This document shows, piece by piece, positions 6,993 through 7,571 of a DNA stretch of 7,571 bases. The first letter of the stretch is position 1; each line of letters begins with the position of its first letter. Source of the DNA: Deltaproteobacteria bacterium. GTDB lineage: Bacteria; Desulfobacterota; Binatia; UBA12015. Both the position numbers and the translations under genes were made by a program. The notes beneath the pieces are model-generated. The model did no database searches. It was not told where the DNA came from and saw only the letters and a program-made list of their open reading frames with translations. The stretch is from assembly GCA_003447545.1 (NCBI GenBank), contig DLYX01000196.1, forward strand, positions 1-7,571, in the 5' to 3' direction.

Positions 6993-7571
6993 CTACTCCT
7001 GCCGCCAGGCCAGATCCTCACGGATCCTCGCTTGATAGAGGCGAATCTCCTGATCCGTCTCTTCATCTGTCCAACCCATCCGTCCGGCCAGCGTGGACGC
7101 CACGCTCTCCACGGCACCCAGACCATTATCCGCTGCGAAAAAGTTTGCACGGGCCCGACGCTCGAGAACGTCGGTCACCGAAGATGCGCTCTCTTCTTCG
7201 ATCGCGAAGCGGATCTCCTCATCCGAGAGACGCGTGCGCACCATCGAGATTGGCTCCTCGCCTTCCACCAGAGGAACTTCGCCGGTGCGGCATGGCGTTC
7301 CCGCCCCGCCCAATCGCTCCACAACGGCATCCACCACTCGCTCCGCCATCTGGCGGTATGTGGTGAGCTTGCCACCAGCAATCGAAAGAAGACCGTTAGG
7401 CTCGATGAGAACTTCATCCTTTCGCGAGATCTCCGAGGGGTTTTTTCCCTCCTGTCGCAAAAGCGGTCGCACGCCAGCCCAGGCGCCCCGGACCTCGCTT
7501 GGATCGATGGGCTGATCAGGCCAGTTCCGGTTGGTGGCCTCGAGTAGATAGTCGACATCCTCGCGGGTGAT
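6993..7571 (-). CDS. glpD: Aerobic glycerol-3-phosphate dehydrogenase, C-terminal part (start outside window)
   Basis: A flavoprotein that oxidises sn-glycerol-3-phosphate to dihydroxyacetone phosphate and passes electrons to the quinone pool at the inner membrane face. The frame is open to the window edge; 192 C-terminal residues are present of a usual 500-570. Visible motifs, in fragment numbering, are TREDVDYLL (2-10), AGVRPLL (32-38), SRKDEV (49-54) and GGKLTTYR (66-73), the signature around the FAD/substrate site. The DAO-type C-terminal helical domain fills the remainder. The N-terminal FAD-binding glycine motif lies outside. The GTG at 7472 (V34 of AGVRPLL) is internal, not a start. 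The gene ends in TAG, six bases before the start of the alkyl-DHAP-synthase-like gene. Its product DHAP is the backbone precursor of the substrate expected for that neighbour. Confidence 0.94.
   Translation of the reverse strand: MTREDVDYLLEATNRNWPDQPIDPSEVRGAWAGVRPLLRQEGKNPSEISRKDEVLIEPNGLLSIAGGKLTTYRQMAERVVDAVVERLGGAGTPCRTGEVPLVEGEEPISMVRTRLSDEEIRFAIEEESASSVTDVLERRARANFFAADNGLGAVESVASTLAGRMGWTDEETDQEIRLYQARIREDLAWRQE
6996..7000 (-). promoter_or_regulatory. Ribosome binding site deciding the start of the FAD oxidase gene
   Basis: Read on the - strand, AGGAG lies within the last codons of glpD, just before its TAG stop. The spacer to the GTG at 6986 is nine bases, against three bases to the TTG at 6992, which favours the GTG. 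Its place inside glpD suggests translational coupling of the two genes. Confidence 0.6.

Noticed and set aside
7442..7448. Slippery-type heptamer A AAA AAC in frame in glpD (- strand)
   Set aside because: A -1 shift would reach a stop after eight codons, no clear downstream structure follows, and the normal frame continues with conserved GlpD motifs. Treated as coincidental.
6576..7547. 323-residue + strand open frame across the glpD/FAD oxidase boundary
   Set aside because: It overlaps two recognised - strand genes and their junction and shows no domain; long shadow frames are expected in GC-rich DNA.

Overview
This is a GC-rich bacterial window with ordinary chromosomal gene packing. Five genes run on the + strand and converge, near position 5550-5573, on two genes on the - strand. 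The outermost genes are cut by the window edges: asd lacks its N-terminus and glpD lacks its N-terminal two thirds. ClpS together with a ClpA-type (not ClpC-type) unfoldase points to a Gram-negative, proteobacteria-like lineage. The aspartate-semialdehyde dehydrogenase is of the archaeal/fungal type, and a glpD plus alkyl-DHAP-synthase-like pair is present. This mix would suit a Myxococcota/Desulfobacterota/Binatota-like organism, but that placement is a low-confidence inference. I see no tRNA, rRNA, CRISPR, insertion sequence or phage gene.

Left part (1-3490): the 3' part of asd (lysine/threonine/methionine pathway) is followed after 73 bases by clpS, which overlaps clpA by four bases (ATGA). 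ClpS is the N-degron adaptor that delivers substrates to ClpA, and ClpA feeds them to ClpP, which is not in the window. All ATPase motifs and the ClpP-docking IGF tripeptide are present in ClpA. ClpS carries Arg instead of Met at the gatekeeper position of its N-degron pocket.

Middle part (3491-5547): a 44-base gap containing a perfect 8-bp hairpin leads to an uncharacterised helical protein, with a SHOCT-like N-terminus and a possibly degenerate ferritin-like body. It is followed by an ABHD18-like alpha/beta hydrolase with an intact Ser-Asp-His triad. A perfect 11-bp inverted repeat lies inside the hydrolase gene and is the most unusual purely sequence-level signal in the window.

Right part (5574-7571, - strand): glpD (glycerol-3-phosphate to DHAP) is followed after six bases by an FAD-dependent alkyl-DHAP-synthase-like gene. 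That gene keeps the active-site His, Arg, Tyr and His-His-His set of the ether-lipid enzyme. The pair suggests that DHAP supply and ether-lipid synthesis are coupled. I did not find a clearly new multi-gene system. The best leads are the ClpS gatekeeper change, the ether-lipid pair, the unknown gene behind clpA, and the inverted repeats.
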